56,939 nucleotides of DNA from CAWEHU01 sp963808965 (GTDB lineage Bacteria > Pseudomonadota > Alphaproteobacteria > Acetobacterales > Acetobacteraceae), in the NCBI GenBank assembly GCA_963808965.1, contig CAWEHU010000009.1:1-56939 (forward strand). The letters run 5' to 3'. This document shows, one piece after another, positions 43,432 to 52,575 of this stretch. Position 1 is the stretch's first letter. The number at the start of each line of letters is the position of its first letter. The notes under the pieces were generated by a model, which was given only the letters and a program-made list of their open reading frames with translations, did no database searches and was not told the DNA's origin. The position numbers and the translations under genes are program-made.

Positions 43432-45009
43432 GTGATCTACCAGTTCGGAAACTTCATTCTTGATGCTGCACGACGCGAGCTGCGCGAGGGCGGGGAACTC
43501 GTGGCGGTCGAGCCCCAGGTCTTCGACGTGCTGAAGTTTCTGATCGACGCGCGCGACCGGGTCGTGAGCCGCGACGACCTTCTCGATGCTGTCTGGCACG
43601 GCCGCATCGTCTCGGAGGCAACGCTCAGCAGCCGCCTGAACGCGGCGCGGACCGCCATCGGCGACACCGGGGCGGAGCAGCGCCTGATCCGGACCCTTCC
43701 GCGCAAGGGCGTCCGGTTCGTGGGCGCGGTGCGGGAGATCGCTGGTCCCGCGCCGGAGCCGCCAGGCGATACCGCGTCCGCACAAGCCATCGCGTGGCGC
43801 GGCGGCCCCAGGTTTTTGCCGTCGGTCGCGGTCCTGCCTTTCACCAACATGAGTGGCGACCCGGAGCAGGACTACTTCGCCGACGGGATAGCCGAGGAGA
43901 TCATCACCGCGCTGTCGCGCAGCAGCGGGCTGTTGGTCATCGCCCGCAACTCCTCCTTCACCTACAAGGGCAAGGCGATCGATGTGCGCCAAGTCGGGCA
44001 GGAACTCGACGTTGGCTACGTGCTCGACGGAAGCGTGCGCCGCAGTCGCGAGCGGCTACGCATCACCGGCCAGCTCATCGACGCCGCATCGGGTGCCCAT
44101 CTCTGGTCCGACCGGTTCGATGGCGATCCGCGGGATGTTTTCGAGCTCCAGGACCGGGTTTCCGAAAGCGTCGCCGCCGCGATCGAGCCGACCTTGCAGT
44201 TCGCCGAGATCGGGCGGCTCCGGCGAGACCGGCCGGCTCGGCTCGACGCATACGACTTCCTGCTGCGCGCCTACGCGCTGCTCTCCGACTTCACCGCCGC
44301 CAGCATGGGCGGGGCATTGAGCTGTCTCGAACAGTCACTGGCGGTCGATCCGACTTACGCCCCAGCGATGGCTGCAGCGGCGTACTGTCGTGCGCAGTGC
44401 CATTTCCAGGGATGGGCGCAGCAGAGTGATGCGGACCGCGCGGAGGCGGTAACGCTCGCCTGGCGCGCCGTCGAGCTCGCACCCAACGACGCGCAGGTTC
44501 TCTGGATGGCGGCGTTCGCGGTCTGGAACATGGCAGGGGCCGGGCGCGAGAGGGCGCGGGAGCTGTTCAGCCGCTCCCTTCTCATCAACCCGAATTCCGC
44601 CATGGCCCTGACCTTGGCAGGCTGGATCGAGACGATGTGCGGCAACCAGGACGCGGGCCGCGAGATGGTCGCGCGTGCGCAGCGGCTCAATCCACGCGAT
44701 CCGCGCGGCTGGCTCATGTCCGGTGCCATGGCCATCGCCGCCGTGATCGAGGAGAACTATGCCGAAGCGGTGAGGTGGGCGGAACGGGCACTCGCCCAGA
44801 ACCGTCGCTTCGCGGTGGCGCTTCGCGTGCTTGCGGTCGCCCTCGTCAAGCTCGGCCAGCAGGATCGCGCGAGGAAGGCCGTCCAGGAGCTGCTGGAGAT
44901 TGAGCCGGAACTCACGATCTCGGGCTTCTTCGCACGAATACCGTTTCCTCTGGAAAGTATGGCGAAGACCTACGCGGACGCGCTGAAGGCGGCCGGATTG
45001 CCGGCTTGA
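43432..45009 (+). CDS. CadC-like winged-helix regulator with TolB-like and TPR domains
   Basis: This 525-residue protein starts at a GTG (IYQFGNFILDAARRELREGG). Residues 1-100 form an OmpR/PhoB-type winged helix (DLLDAVWHGRIVSEATLSSR, then LIRTLPRKGVRFVG). PSVAVLPFTNMSGDPEQDYF begins the TolB-N-like domain found in such adenylate-cyclase-related regulators. Several TPR-like helical repeats occupy about 290-520. No membrane segment is evident, unlike CadC. Known relatives are poorly characterised. Position suggests control of the secreted hydrolase and thioredoxin genes. Confidence 0.87.
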   Translation: MIYQFGNFILDAARRELREGGELVAVEPQVFDVLKFLIDARDRVVSRDDLLDAVWHGRIVSEATLSSRLNAARTAIGDTGAEQRLIRTLPRKGVRFVGAVREIAGPAPEPPGDTASAQAIAWRGGPRFLPSVAVLPFTNMSGDPEQDYFADGIAEEIITALSRSSGLLVIARNSSFTYKGKAIDVRQVGQELDVGYVLDGSVRRSRERLRITGQLIDAASGAHLWSDRFDGDPRDVFELQDRVSESVAAAIEPTLQFAEIGRLRRDRPARLDAYDFLLRAYALLSDFTAASMGGALSCLEQSLAVDPTYAPAMAAAAYCRAQCHFQGWAQQSDADRAEAVTLAWRAVELAPNDAQVLWMAAFAVWNMAGAGRERARELFSRSLLINPNSAMALTLAGWIETMCGNQDAGREMVARAQRLNPRDPRGWLMSGAMAIAAVIEENYAEAVRWAERALAQNRRFAVALRVLAVALVKLGQQDRARKAVQELLEIEPELTISGFFARIPFPLESMAKTYADALKAAGLPA

Positions 45010-45074
45010 CCGAGTGGGAAGGCACGGCGCGCGGTCGCCGAAAGTTCGGCGTGTAAAGGCGCGTCAAGCGCCCG

Positions 45075-46683
45075 CTACCCGACCTTGGTAATCGCCCACT
45101 TCACGTGCTGCGGACCATCCGCGTAGCCGGTTAGCACCACTTGCTCGCTGCGACGCGGCTCCGCGCTGCCGAGATAGATACTCTCCTCGAGACTCATCCG
45201 CGCCCCTTCGGCGCGCAGGCGCCAGCCGCCGCCGGCCGGCAAACGGAGCAGGACCGCCTCGCCGTCCTGCTGCATGTTCGCCTTCACGGCGGGATGCAGG
45301 TGAAAGCGCAAGGTGAAGGGTTGCGGCGCGGGCGCTTCCACGGCGTCCTCGCCACGCACGTCCTCGCCGCTCTCAGCCAAATAGAGGCGGCGGCGATGGA
45401 TGGCGCCGAACGTCTTCTTCCAACCGTCGTGGCTCGCTTCGAGCCAATGCGCGCCATTCGCCTCCTGCCGCTGCACTTCGACCTTCTCCGGCCGCCTCCC
45501 GAGGCCGCCGGGCCGCAGCTCGGACGAGTTCACGTCGGCGATGACCAAGGTGGAGTGGGCGGCGGTCGCGCGCCCCGCGTCCCGCCACTCCTGCCCGCCA
45601 CCCGGCATGGCCCCGCAGTTGACGATCATGCGGTCGCGCCCGACCGACAGCTCCATCGAGAGCGTGCCCGCATGGGCGTAGCGATCGACGCCGTGCGGCG
45701 GGGGCGATCCGCAATCGGCGATGAGGACGCTGCGCCCCGCCTGCATAGCGCTGGAAGCCGCCGTCGGGGAGCGCGGAGGGGCCGCGCCCGCCGCGTCCCG
45801 CCTGGGCCAGAACCAGATCGATCAGGGCGGCCTGCTCTTCCTTGCCGCCGTTGAACAGCGCCAGGCAGCCATCCCCATGACGCAACACGCGCAGCGCGGG
45901 CGCCATGCGATCGATCGCGCCGGAAAGCGCCACCGGCGGCTCCGCCTGCGCGACCTGCAATAAGGCGCGTATTTCCGTCAGATCCTGAAGCGCGGTCAGT
46001 TGCGCGGCCGGGCTGCGCTCGGCGTGGCAGCCGTCGGGCAGGACCTGCCGGCCGATCTCCTGCGGGAGAAAACGCAGCGCACGGGTGAGAAAGCCAACGT
46101 GATCCGGTAGCGTCACGGCGGCCGCGATGAGCCCCTTGAGCGCGGTCAGCCCACGAGCATCCAATTCCTCGGCGGGCAGCGCGAGGGACAGACTGCGTGC
46201 GTCATGCACCAGCCGCGCCATCAGCTTCTGGCGAAACAAATCGTCGGCGGAGGCCGCGAAGAAATCGTAGTGGCCGAGCCACGCGGCGATCCGCGCACCG
46301 GCCACGTCCGGCCGGTAGGGCAGCGGATCGGCGGGCGGATGCGCGATCCAGTCTGCGACCAGCGCACGGGCGCGCAACCGGGCCGCATCCGTGCCCAGCG
46401 CCCGCAAGTCGCGCAGCCACGTGAAGCCATGCACGGCGGCGCGCAGCACGGCGGAGCCCGAAGTATCGCCCCAGACGCCCGGTTTCAGCCCCCGTATCCC
46501 GCCATACGCCTCGAACTCGCCCTTCAACAGTCGCGCGCCGCGAACCGGATCGCCAGGCCAGGGGTCTCGTACCGGCAGGGCGGGCGCATCCGGAATGCGG
46601 CCCATGCGCAAGCTGGGCAACCGCGCCATCGTGCGGCGGGCATCGCGCAACCAGCGGCGCGGGTCCGTGCCGCCGTTCATCAT
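45075..46683 (-). CDS. Heparinase II/III-family protein, frameshifted
   Basis: This is a protein of about 535 residues. The N-terminal alpha-toroid region has RDPWPGDPVRGARLLKGEFE, GFTWLRDLRALG and GCHAERSPAAQLTALQDL. After one extra base near 45747 the C-terminal beta domain continues as MQAGRSVLIADCGSPPPHG, RYAHAGTLSMELSVGRDRMI and so on to VKWAITKVG. In alphaproteobacteria such genes sit near rsmB and often before purH. They are not proven lyases, and no signal peptide is visible. The ATG overlaps the rpe stop. The last 154 bases are duplicated at 40855. purH is absent here. Confidence 0.85.
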
Positions 46684-47360
46684 GCCGAGATACCGTCGGT
46701 CCGCAGGGTCGCGATTGCCTTCGCGTAGTCGCGGGCGTGGAACACGGCGGTTCCGGCGACCAGCGTGTCCGCCCCGGCTTCGATGACGCGGCGCGCCGTT
46801 CCGGGCGCGATGCCGCCATCCACCTGCAACGCGATCGGGCGGCCGGCGGCGTCTATCATCCGGCGCAAGGCGGCGATCTTCGGCAGCTGTGATGCCAGGA
46901 ACTCCTGGCCGCCGAACCCGGGATTGACCGTCATCACCAGGATCGAATCCACCAGATCGAGCACGTATCCGACGGCTTCGGGCGGGGTCGCCGGATTCAG
47001 CACGGCGCCCGCCTTCTTCCCGAGCGAACGCACCAGTTGCAGCGAGCGGTGCAAGTGCGGCCCGGCTTCCGCTTGCACGAGGATGTGGTCGGCCCCTGCT
47101 TCAGCGAAGGCACCGATATACGGATCCACCGGGGCGATCATCAGATGAACGTCGAAGGGCAGGCGCGTGTGCGGCCGCAACGCCTTGAGCACGAGCGGGC
47201 CGAAGCTGATGTTCGGCACGAAATGGCCATCCATGACGTCGAGATGCAGCCAGTCGGCTCCCGCCGCCTCGACCGCCTGCACCTCTTCCTTCAATCGCGC
47301 GAAATCGGCCGAGAGGAGGCTTGGGGCGACGACGATCCGCCGTTCTTGCGGCTGAGGCAT
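46680..47360 (-). CDS. rpe: Ribulose-phosphate 3-epimerase
   Basis: This 226-residue TIM-barrel enzyme interconverts ribulose-5-P and xylulose-5-P in the pentose phosphate and Calvin pathways. Blocks are APSLLSADFARLKEE, WLHLDVMDGHFVPNISFGP (metal and catalytic Asp), VMTVNPGFGGQEF and QVDGGI (second Asp). The length is typical. It lies 72 bases after rsmB and overlaps the heparinase-like gene, all on the minus strand. Confidence 0.96.
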   Translation of the reverse strand: MPQPQERRIVVAPSLLSADFARLKEEVQAVEAAGADWLHLDVMDGHFVPNISFGPLVLKALRPHTRLPFDVHLMIAPVDPYIGAFAEAGADHILVQAEAGPHLHRSLQLVRSLGKKAGAVLNPATPPEAVGYVLDLVDSILVMTVNPGFGGQEFLASQLPKIAALRRMIDAAGRPIALQVDGGIAPGTARRVIEAGADTLVAGTAVFHARDYAKAIATLRTDGISA

Positions 47361-47432
47361 GGAGGGGTTCTAGACAGGCTGTTCGTGTCCGCACAAGCAC
47401 TAGCACCGGGGCGCGCGTGGTTCGTCGGGGAC

Positions 47433-48672
47433 TCAGGGCTTGACCAGCCGGCCGGCGAAAAAGCCGTCCATGCCGCCGTATTCCCTCCACATACCGGGAT
47501 GCGTGCGCAGGAATCCCTCCGGGGTGCGCGCCTCCGGCAAGGCCTGCAACTCGGAAGCCGCGAACGGTTCGTGACGGAGCCCCGTCGATTCGATCGCCGC
47601 GCGAACCCGGGCGGTTCCCTCCTCCGGCTGAAGCGAGCACACGGCATAAATCAGCCGGCCGCCGGGTCGGAGCAGCGCGGCCGCGGCGGCGAGCAGCCGG
47701 TCCTGCTCTCGCGCGAGGGCCTGCACATCGCGCGGCCGCTTGAGGTGCGGCACGTCGGGATGCCGTCGGATCGTGCCAGTGGCGCTGCACGGGGCGTCGA
47801 GCAGCACCGCGTCGAACCGAGTCTCTGGCGACCACACGCCCACATCGGCCTGGATCAGCGCCGCGCTCAGGCGGAGTCGCGCGAGATTCTCCCGTAGCCG
47901 GCCGAGCCGGGCTTCGTCGCGCTCGACCGCCGTAACCGACGCCCCGGATGCGGCCAGTTGCGCGGTCTTGCCGCCGGGCGCGGCGCAGAGATCGGCGACC
48001 CGTTCGCCCGGCTGCGCGCCCAGCAGGCGAGCGGGCAGCGCCGCCGCAGCGTCTTGGACCCAAAAGGCGCCCGCCGCGAAGCCGGGCAGATCGGTCACGC
48101 GCGTGCCCGCGGGGAAGCGGACGGAACCCGTCGGCAGCACGATCCCACCCGGGGGCGGCTCCGCGCCGGCCCGCAAGGTGAGGTCGAGCGGCGCCTCGGT
48201 CTGATGCGCCTCGGCGATGAGGCGCGCCTCCATCGCCCCAGGCCGACCAGAGCCAGGCCGGGGTATCGAGGCGCGGTCCATCCAGGTCGCGAAGAGACGC
48301 AGGCCCTTCGGCCGCGACCCGCCGCAGCACGGCGTTCACCAGCCCGGCGAAAGGCGCAAGCCCGCGCCGGCGCGCGAGGCCGACCGATGTGGCGACCGCC
48401 GCATGCGGAGGCGTGTCGAGCAGCAACAGCCCGGCCGCACCGATCCGCAGGATGTGCCGGACCGGAACGGGCGGCGCTCGTCTGAGGAAAGGCTCGAGAA
48501 CCGCGTCCAGCGTGCCGGTCCGGCGCAGGACCGCGGCGGCCAGTCGGTGGCCGGCGGCTCGATCGCGCGCCTCCATCGGCGGCAGGGTGTCCAATGCCTC
48601 TTCCAATGGGCGGTGCCGGTCAAGCACGGACACGAGGAGGTCGAACGCGCAATCGCGTGTCGGATCAGGCAT
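47433..48672 (-). CDS. rsmB: 16S rRNA (cytosine-5) methyltransferase RsmB, frameshifted
   Basis: This is a methyltransferase of about 412 residues. The NusB-like N-domain has ATSVGLARRRGLAPFAGLVN. The frame changes near 48240, after TPAWLWSAW; MEARLIAEAHQTEAPLDLTL continues in the next frame. The SAM site is DLCAAPGGKT, the release Cys is in LLDAPCSATGTIRRHPD and the nucleophile Cys in YAVCSLQPEEG. It is the first gene of rsmB-rpe-heparinase, divergent from the glycosyltransferase. The catalytic half is fully intact. Confidence 0.88.
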
Positions 48673-48724
48673 GGCGAGGGTTCATGGCGCGGCCCAAACT
48701 CCCATGCTAGAGGCGCCCGCCATC

Positions 48725-50425
48725 ATGGATGGAACGGCAACGCTCGAACACCGCGCCCGCCTCGCCTTGTCGCTTCGGCATCCCTACGCGGCGCTGGTGC
48801 TGCTTTGCGTCGTGCTGTGGCTGCCCGGTTTCTTCAGCATTCCACCCACCGACCGCGACGAATCGCGCTTCGTCCAGGCCAGCAAGCAGATGCTGGAAAC
48901 CGGGGATTTCGTCCAAATCCGCAATGGGGAAGAGGAGCGCAACCGCAAGCCGATCGGGATCTACTGGCTGCAAGCGCCATTCGCGGCGGCGGCCCAGGCC
49001 GCCGGGCTGGCGCGCGAGAACCCGGTCTGGCCGTATCGTATTCCCTCGGCGCTCGGCGGCCTCCTCGCGGTGCTGGCCACCTTCGCCCTGTGGCGAGGCA
49101 TTCTCGGAGAGGAAGTAGCCCTGCTCGCCTCGGCGATGCTCGCCGGGTCGGTGATCCTCGTCGTGGAAACCCACCTCGCCACGACCGATGCGGCGCTGCT
49201 GGGCGTAACGACCGTGGCCATGGGGCTCCTGGCGCGCGCCTATCTGGCAGGCCCGCGCCTTTCTCGCGCTCAAGCGGCGCTCTTCTGGCTCGCCATGGGG
49301 GCGGGCATTCTCATCAAAGGGCCGATCACGCCGATGGTCGCCGGGCTCACCGCGATTGCGCTGGTCGCAGTCGGCGACCAAGGGCGAGGTGGGCGAGCGG
49401 CGTGGCTGCAATCCCTGCGTTCCGCCTGGGGCGTGCCGTTGATGCTCGCCATCGTCCTTCCGTGGTTCGTCGCGATCGGCGTGGCGACGCATGGGTCGTT
49501 CTTCGCCGAGGCGATCGGGGGGGATCTGGCCGGCAAGCTGCGCGGGGGCGACGACTTGCACGGCGCTCCTCCGGGCGTTCATTTCCTGCTGTTGCCGGTG
49601 CTCCTGTTCCCGGCCTCGCTCTTCGCGCTCCGCGCCTTGCCGGAAGCCTGGAAGGCACGGCGGGAGCCGGTCACTCGATTCCTGCTCGCCTGGATTATCC
49701 CGTCTTGGGCGGTGTTCGAGTTGGTTCCCACCAAGCTGCCGCACTATACGCTGCCACTCTATCCCGCCTTATGCCTGCTCGCCGCTCGCTGGACCCTCAA
49801 TCTCCGGCGCGACGACGGCCCGCGCTGGTTCGTTCGCCTGGCCGGGATCACGCTCGTGATCGCGGCCGGGATCGTCGGACTGGGGGCGGCGGCGCTGCCC
49901 GTGTTCATCCGGCCGGAGCTGGGTTGGACGGCTCTGCTCGGCCTCCCCGCACTCGCGGCGGCGGTGGTGATTGGATGGCTCGTGCTGCGTGCCCTGCGCA
50001 TCGAGGACTGGCCCCGTGCGGCGTGGACCGGGCTCCTCACCGTGCCGCTCCTGTATTGGGCGATCTTGGCGATCGAACTTCCCAACCTTCCCTCGCTCTG
50101 GATCGCGCCCCGCGTGGCCGCGGCGCTCGACGCACATTGGCCCGAAGGCCGGCCTCCGGGCGCGGTGTTCGGAGCGGCCGGATTTCACGAGCCCAGCCTC
50201 ATGTTCCTGTGCGGGACGGACACACGCTGGCTCGCCAGCGGCGGGGACGCTGCCCGGTTTCTGGCCGCGACCCCGGACGCGGCAGTCGCGATCGCGGATC
50301 GCGATCTGACCGCATTTGAGACCGAGAGCCGCAAGTTAGGAGTGCGCCCGCGCGTGTTCGCGGCGGCCGAGGGTTACAACTACTCTCGTGGCCGCCGGGT
50401 CACGCTGACCTTGTTCGCGCGATAG
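48725..50425 (+). CDS. ArnT/PMT-like membrane glycosyltransferase
   Basis: This is a polytopic glycosyltransferase of about 566 residues (GT83/GT39-like) with some 11-12 hydrophobic helices. The catalytic loop after helix 1 is PPTDRDESRFVQASKQML, with the acidic pair expected for ArnT-type enzymes, and RKPIGIYWLQAP follows. Such enzymes move a sugar from a polyprenyl phosphate to lipid A or protein; the sugar and acceptor are unknown here. The ATG at 48725 has GAGGCG upstream; an in-frame ATG at 48704 is possible. Confidence 0.86.
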   Translation: MDGTATLEHRARLALSLRHPYAALVLLCVVLWLPGFFSIPPTDRDESRFVQASKQMLETGDFVQIRNGEEERNRKPIGIYWLQAPFAAAAQAAGLARENPVWPYRIPSALGGLLAVLATFALWRGILGEEVALLASAMLAGSVILVVETHLATTDAALLGVTTVAMGLLARAYLAGPRLSRAQAALFWLAMGAGILIKGPITPMVAGLTAIALVAVGDQGRGGRAAWLQSLRSAWGVPLMLAIVLPWFVAIGVATHGSFFAEAIGGDLAGKLRGGDDLHGAPPGVHFLLLPVLLFPASLFALRALPEAWKARREPVTRFLLAWIIPSWAVFELVPTKLPHYTLPLYPALCLLAARWTLNLRRDDGPRWFVRLAGITLVIAAGIVGLGAAALPVFIRPELGWTALLGLPALAAAVVIGWLVLRALRIEDWPRAAWTGLLTVPLLYWAILAIELPNLPSLWIAPRVAAALDAHWPEGRPPGAVFGAAGFHEPSLMFLCGTDTRWLASGGDAARFLAATPDAAVAIADRDLTAFETESRKLGVRPRVFAAAEGYNYSRGRRVTLTLFAR

Positions 50426-50430
50426 AGCCG

Positions 50431-50640
50431 CTAGCCTGGGGGCTCCACGCTGGTGCCGGAGCGGCGCTTCGCGTCCTCCGCATCATCCGGCTTTTGCGGC
50501 TCCACATTCTCCTCTCCGGCACGGGTTCCGCCGAAACGATCCGGACCACCTTGCTGCTTCGCCCCGGGCTTGGGGTGATTGCCGGTGTTCTGTTCGTCGT
50601 CCGTGTGCTTCACGGCGCCCTCAGTGTGCGGCTGCTTCAT
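50431..50640 (-). CDS. Small hydrophilic hypothetical protein, 69 residues
   Basis: This 69-residue, very hydrophilic protein begins MKQPHTEGAVKHTDDEQNTG and is rich in Gly, Pro, Lys, Asp and Glu, with no hydrophobic core, so it is probably disordered. GGAGGAGG lies 8 bases before the ATG on the minus strand, which favours a real gene. I do not recognise the family. It has the same character as the frame at 54513. Confidence 0.5.
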   Translation of the reverse strand: MKQPHTEGAVKHTDDEQNTGNHPKPGAKQQGGPDRFGGTRAGEENVEPQKPDDAEDAKRRSGTSVEPPG

Positions 50641-50709
50641 GGGCTCGCCTCCTCCGTCTTGCCGGAGGAGAACGCGGGAGAGGCGCCCGGTTTCGGCGGC
50701 CTGCTCGAT

Positions 50710-51063
50710 TCAGGCCGCGGCGAACCGCGCGCGCAGTTCTTCCGCATACCGGTCGGCCTCCGCCGAGGACTCCTCGAAACGGCGGCGCTCCATCTCGATG
50801 CCGCCCTGTGCGAGGAGCGAGACCTCGACGATGATCTGGAGCTGGTCGCCCGCGCGCCGGAACACGATGGTTCGCCGACGCACGCTCCGACCGTCGCCGG
50901 CGCTTGCAGTCCGGTCCTCGGCCACGGATTGCAGCGGTTCCCCCTGTGGCAGCCACGCCATCTGCTCCGAGAGAATCTCCTCGGCGCGGTCCACCGAAAC
51001 AGGCTCGGCCGTCATCTTGCTGAGGTCCGCTGCCAGAGCGGCGGGATCTTCCGACGTGATCAT
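50710..51063 (-). CDS. Hypothetical protein, 117 residues
   Basis: This soluble protein begins MITSEDPAALAADLSKMTAE and ends RYAEELRARFAAA, with a probable beta region (RRRTIVFRRAGDQLQIIVEV) between two helices. GGAG lies about 10 bases before the ATG. The ATG at 51063 is the natural start because the frame upstream runs through the transporter gene. It follows the MFS transporter on the same strand by 20 bases. No family is recognised. Confidence 0.55.
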   Translation of the reverse strand: MITSEDPAALAADLSKMTAEPVSVDRAEEILSEQMAWLPQGEPLQSVAEDRTASAGDGRSVRRRTIVFRRAGDQLQIIVEVSLLAQGGIEMERRRFEESSAEADRYAEELRARFAAA

Positions 51064-51083
51064 GTGACGGTCTCCGGAAAGGG

Positions 51084-52370
51084 CTAATCCGCGGTGCTCG
51101 CCTGCACACGCCCAGGCAATGCCGGCAAGGGCTCGATTTTGCCGACCATGAACAAATAGACCGCCGCGCCGAGAACGCAGAACCCGCCCGCGACAGTAAG
51201 CGGCACGATGAACGAACCGCTGGTAATGGTCAGCATCAGGCCGGTGAATGTCGTCGTGACAATGCCGGCGAGGTTCGAGGCGAAGTTCTGGATGCCACCG
51301 ATCGAGGCCACGTGGGCAGGCGTGGGCGCTACATCTCCCGGCAAAGACCAGATGCTCGCAGCCGTAAACGCCAGGCTTCCATAGGCAATCGCAAAGCACA
51401 GGAGCGCCACGTACACACTCGGCGCGAAAGCGGAGAGCGTGATAACCGAGGACACCAACATGCCTCCAACCAGACAGGTCTTCCGGGCTGCGGTTAGACT
51501 CCAGCCGTGGCGATAAAGTGCGTCGGAGGTGAAGCCGCCGAGCCAACCGCAAGGGATCGATACGAGCCCCGGAAGCAAGCCCAGCGTGCCGAGCTGCGCG
51601 AGCGAGAAGCCGCGCGCCTGAACGAGATAGGTGGGGAACCAGGTAATGAAGAAGTAGATGACGAAGTTGAGGCAGAAGAAGCCGATCATCATGCCCCAGA
51701 TCGTGCGATAGCGGAACAGCGACCCCCAAGGGACTTTCGGCCCGGCCGCTTGCTTCGTGCCCCGTTCCGCCTGCAATCGCTGAAGCTGCTCGGGCGTCAC
51801 CGACCAATGCTTTTCCGGATCGCGGTAGAAAATCACCCAGAAGACGGCCCAGATGATCCCGAGCAGGCCGGTGACGACGAAGGAAGTCTCCCAGCTGAAG
51901 CTTGCTATCAGCCAAGTCACCAGCGGCAGCGAAAGGGCCGCGCCGATCCGTGAGCCACTGTCGAAAATGCTGCTGGCGATGCCCCGCTCACTGCGCGGAA
52001 ACCAATTCGCGGCCACCTTGGCCATCGAGGGGTACGCGCCGGCCTCGCCCACTCCGAGCAGCAATCGGCAGCCCATCAGCGTGACGATGCCGCGCGCCGC
52101 GGCCGTGAGCGCGGTGAACACCGACCACCACACGACCGCCACCGCGAGCGAGATGCGCGCTCCCACCCGGTCGGCAAACCAGCCGAACGGCATCTGCATC
52201 ACCGAGTAGGTCCAGAAAAAACCGCTAAGAACCAGCCCCATCACGGCGGCATCGAGCCCAAGCTCGTGCTGCATGATGGGAGCGGCTACCGCGAGATTGG
52301 CGCGATCAACGTAATTGATCGTGTTCGCGAGACAGCAGAGGATAATCATCGTCCAGCGTGCCCGGGGCAT
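51084..52370 (-). CDS. MFS transporter, anion:cation symporter (ACS) family
   Basis: This is a 12-helix transporter of about 428 residues. The ACS-type start is MPRARWTMIILCCLANTINY followed by VDRANLAVAAP. The motifs are GWFADRVGARISLA (between helices 2 and 3) and GVGEAGAYPSMAKVAANWFP (helices 4-5), as in hexuronate and phthalate transporters. The ATG at 52370 has GGGAGAA eight bases upstream; earlier codons are unlike the family. The likely substrate is an organic anion such as a sugar acid. Confidence 0.9.
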   Translation of the reverse strand: MPRARWTMIILCCLANTINYVDRANLAVAAPIMQHELGLDAAVMGLVLSGFFWTYSVMQMPFGWFADRVGARISLAVAVVWWSVFTALTAAARGIVTLMGCRLLLGVGEAGAYPSMAKVAANWFPRSERGIASSIFDSGSRIGAALSLPLVTWLIASFSWETSFVVTGLLGIIWAVFWVIFYRDPEKHWSVTPEQLQRLQAERGTKQAAGPKVPWGSLFRYRTIWGMMIGFFCLNFVIYFFITWFPTYLVQARGFSLAQLGTLGLLPGLVSIPCGWLGGFTSDALYRHGWSLTAARKTCLVGGMLVSSVITLSAFAPSVYVALLCFAIAYGSLAFTAASIWSLPGDVAPTPAHVASIGGIQNFASNLAGIVTTTFTGLMLTITSGSFIVPLTVAGGFCVLGAAVYLFMVGKIEPLPALPGRVQASTAD

Positions 52371-52575
52371 CGCGCTTTCTCCCTCTTCTCGCTTCCGGCG
52401 TGATGCTAGCTGCGTGTTGCCGGGTCGCCAACTGGGGCGATCTTCCGCCGGAATTGGCCGGGCCGGAAGCGGCCGATTTGTCTCAATTCTCGCGACCTCA
52501 ATCAAAGACTATTGCGTGCCAAACGATCCTCTTGCAAGTTAGCCGGCGGGCGTAATCGCATAATCCGTTAGGTTG

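Noticed and set aside
48217..50319. A 700-codon plus-strand frame overlapping the glycosyltransferase
   Set aside because: Its translation is Arg/Gly-rich with no motifs, and the overlapping frame encodes a convincing 12-helix enzyme.
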